64,000 nt of DNA, from contig NZ_JBHTLM010000007.1 in the NCBI RefSeq assembly GCF_042678945.1, positions 178,529 through 242,528 on the forward strand, given 5' to 3'. The translations under genes and the position numbers were made by a program. The notes under the pieces were generated by a model. It saw only the letters and a list, made by a program, of their open reading frames with translations. It was not told the origin of the DNA and ran no database searches. Source of the DNA: Fontibacillus puldeungensis (GTDB taxonomy: Bacteria; Bacillota; Bacilli; Paenibacillales; Paenibacillaceae). Every line of letters begins with the position of its first letter. Positions within the stretch are counted from its first letter, which is position 1. This document shows, piece by piece, positions 63,176 through 64,000 of the stretch.

Positions 63176-63248
63176 TGAGCCATGAAGGACTCGAACCTTC
63201 GACACCCTGATTAAAAGTCAGGTGCTCTACCAACTGAGCTAATGGCTC
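63176..63248 (-). tRNA. tRNA-Lys (anticodon TTT)
   Basis: Acceptor GAGCCAT/ATGGCTC, anticodon TTT in CCTGACTTTTAATCAGG. A substrate of MnmA. No CCA is encoded. Confidence 0.95.
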
Positions 63249-63269
63249 GTACTATTGCAAAATCATAAA

Positions 63270-63346
63270 TGGCGGAGCCGACGGGATTCGAACCCGCGGT
63301 CTCCTGCGTGACAGGCAGGCATGTTAGGCCTCTACACCACGGCTCC
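63270..63346 (-). tRNA. tRNA-Asp (anticodon GTC)
   Basis: Acceptor GGAGCCG/CGGCTCC, anticodon GTC in CCTGCCTGTCACGCAGG. A substrate of Tgt. The 3' CCA is encoded. Confidence 0.95.
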
Positions 63347-63421
63347 ACACTAGTTATTAATGAGTCCCCGGAAAATGGTTGGAATTCACATGTAGGCTAC
63401 CCTTCACTTTTTGGGGATTAA

Positions 63422-63495
<74 letters not shown>

Positions 63496-63556
63496 TCAGT
63501 AAAAACGAAATCATTCGGTTTGCTTCAGATACATATCTTCACTTTTTGAGGTGAAG

Positions 63557-63632
63557 TGGTGGAGGCTGAGGGGATCGAACCCCCGACCCTCTGCTTGTAA
63601 GGCAGATGCTCTCCCAGCTGAGCTAAGCCTCC
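63557..63632 (-). tRNA. tRNA-Val (anticodon TAC)
   Basis: Acceptor GGAGGCT/AGCCTCC, anticodon TAC in CTGCCTTACAAGCAG. The 3' CCA is encoded. Confidence 0.95.
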
Positions 63633-63638
63633 ATATCA

Positions 63639-63713
63639 TGGTGACCCGTAGGGGACTCGAACCCCTGTTACCTCCGTGAAAGGGAGGTGTCTTAACCACT
63701 TGACCAACGGGCC
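63639..63713 (-). tRNA. tRNA-Glu (anticodon TTC)
   Basis: Acceptor GGCCCGT/ACGGGTC, anticodon TTC in CCTCCCTTTCACGGAGG. A substrate of MnmA. The 3' CCA is encoded. Confidence 0.95.
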
Positions 63714-63729
63714 GTTATAAAATCCAAGC

Positions 63730-63821
63730 TGGCGGAGAGAGAGGGATTCGAACCCTCGAGACGCTTGTGACGCCTACACGATTTCCAATCGTGCTCCTTC
63801 GGCCAACTCGGACACCTCTCC
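63730..63821 (-). tRNA. tRNA-Ser (anticodon GGA)
   Basis: Class II tRNA of 92 bases with a long variable arm, acceptor GGAGAGG pairing with the CTCTCTCC end, anticodon GGA in ACGATTGGAAATCGT. The 3' CCA is encoded. Confidence 0.95.
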
Positions 63822-63873
63822 ATAAGAGTTGGTTACCAGGAAAGCTGACAAATTGCAGCTCTCCTGGATAGAA

Positions 63874-63946
63874 CTCCCCGAACAGGACTCGAACCTGTGA
63901 CAACTCGATTAACAGTCGAGTGCTCTACCAACTGAGCTATCAGGGA
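63874..63946 (-). tRNA. tRNA-Asn (anticodon GTT)
   Basis: Acceptor TCCCTGA/TCGGGGA, anticodon GTT in CTCGACTGTTAATCGAG. First tRNA after the 5S rRNA, the usual place of tRNA-Asn in Firmicute rrn operons. No CCA is encoded. Confidence 0.94.
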
Positions 63947-63951
63947 ACATT

Positions 63952-64000
63952 GCTTGGCGGCGTCCTACTCTCCCAGGACCCTTCGGTCCAAGTACCATCG
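63952..64000 (-). rRNA. rrf: 5S rRNA, 3' end, cut by window edge
   Basis: The minus strand reads CGATGGTACTTGGACC, GGGTCCTGGGAGAGTAGG and ACGCCGCCAAGC, the conserved 3' end of bacterial 5S rRNA. The 5' part, and presumably 23S and 16S genes, lie beyond the window. Confidence 0.93.

Overview
The window is a chromosomal segment of a spore-forming, low-to-moderate G+C Firmicute, most likely Paenibacillus or a close relative. The evidence is the spore genes (a GerA-type germinant receptor, SpoVB, SpoIID, BofC, all as families), T-box leaders on alaS and hisS-aspS, CymR, ComN, IreB, and a gene order close to the yrrO-to-ruvA/bofC block that I recall from Bacillus subtilis. Most genes are on the minus strand. 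At least ten genes appear to use GTG or TTG starts once ribosome binding sites are considered.

Layout. 1-9.1 kb: two U32-family tRNA hydroxylation proteins, MltG, two tandem DUF1292 proteins, RuvX, IreB, AlaS with its T-box, and an AI-2E-family exporter. 9.2-20 kb: a zinc-ribbon protein, a PRC-barrel protein and the cysteine desulfurase; then a four-gene germinant receptor operon in the order A-C-D-B sits between iscS and cymR. Divergent mnmA-dedA and rarA follow. 19.6-23.2 kb: a small accessory stretch with a tiny ORF and hairpins, a CD3324-type HTH protein, an HNH endonuclease and HelD. 24-25.4 kb: a YdeI-like protein and TcdA. 25.5-34.6 kb: a complete maltodextrin module (LacI regulator, lipoprotein binding protein, two permeases, GH13 and GH31 enzymes) inserted between tcdA and aspS-hisS. 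34.9-62.7 kb: aspS-hisS, dtd-relA, a uracil permease, apt, recJ, a CDF transporter, secDF, comN, spoVB, DUF421, TIGR04086, PAP2, yajC-tgt-queA-spoIID, ruvCAB and bofC. 62.8-64 kb: eleven tRNA genes downstream of a 5S rRNA cut by the window edge.

How the genes work together. Much of the block supports translation and tRNA modification (AlaS, AspS, HisS, Dtd, MnmA with IscS, TcdA, TrhP, Tgt, QueA) and genome maintenance (RuvX annotation, RarA, RecJ, RuvABC). The mal genes form one inducible unit: MalEFG import maltodextrins without a local ATPase, and two intracellular glycosidases degrade them. A LacI-family operator palindrome lies upstream of malE and a related site lies upstream of lacI.

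The most unusual signal is non-coding. Two intergenic regions (23637-23821 and 39169-39354) each carry four 21-bp imperfect palindromes sharing one degenerate consensus, with nearly identical centre-to-centre spacing (51, 62, 51 and 51, 62, 52). A ninth, solitary copy lies at 34712-34732. All three sites lie just beyond a Rho-independent terminator and before the next transcription unit. I do not recognise this as a named element.
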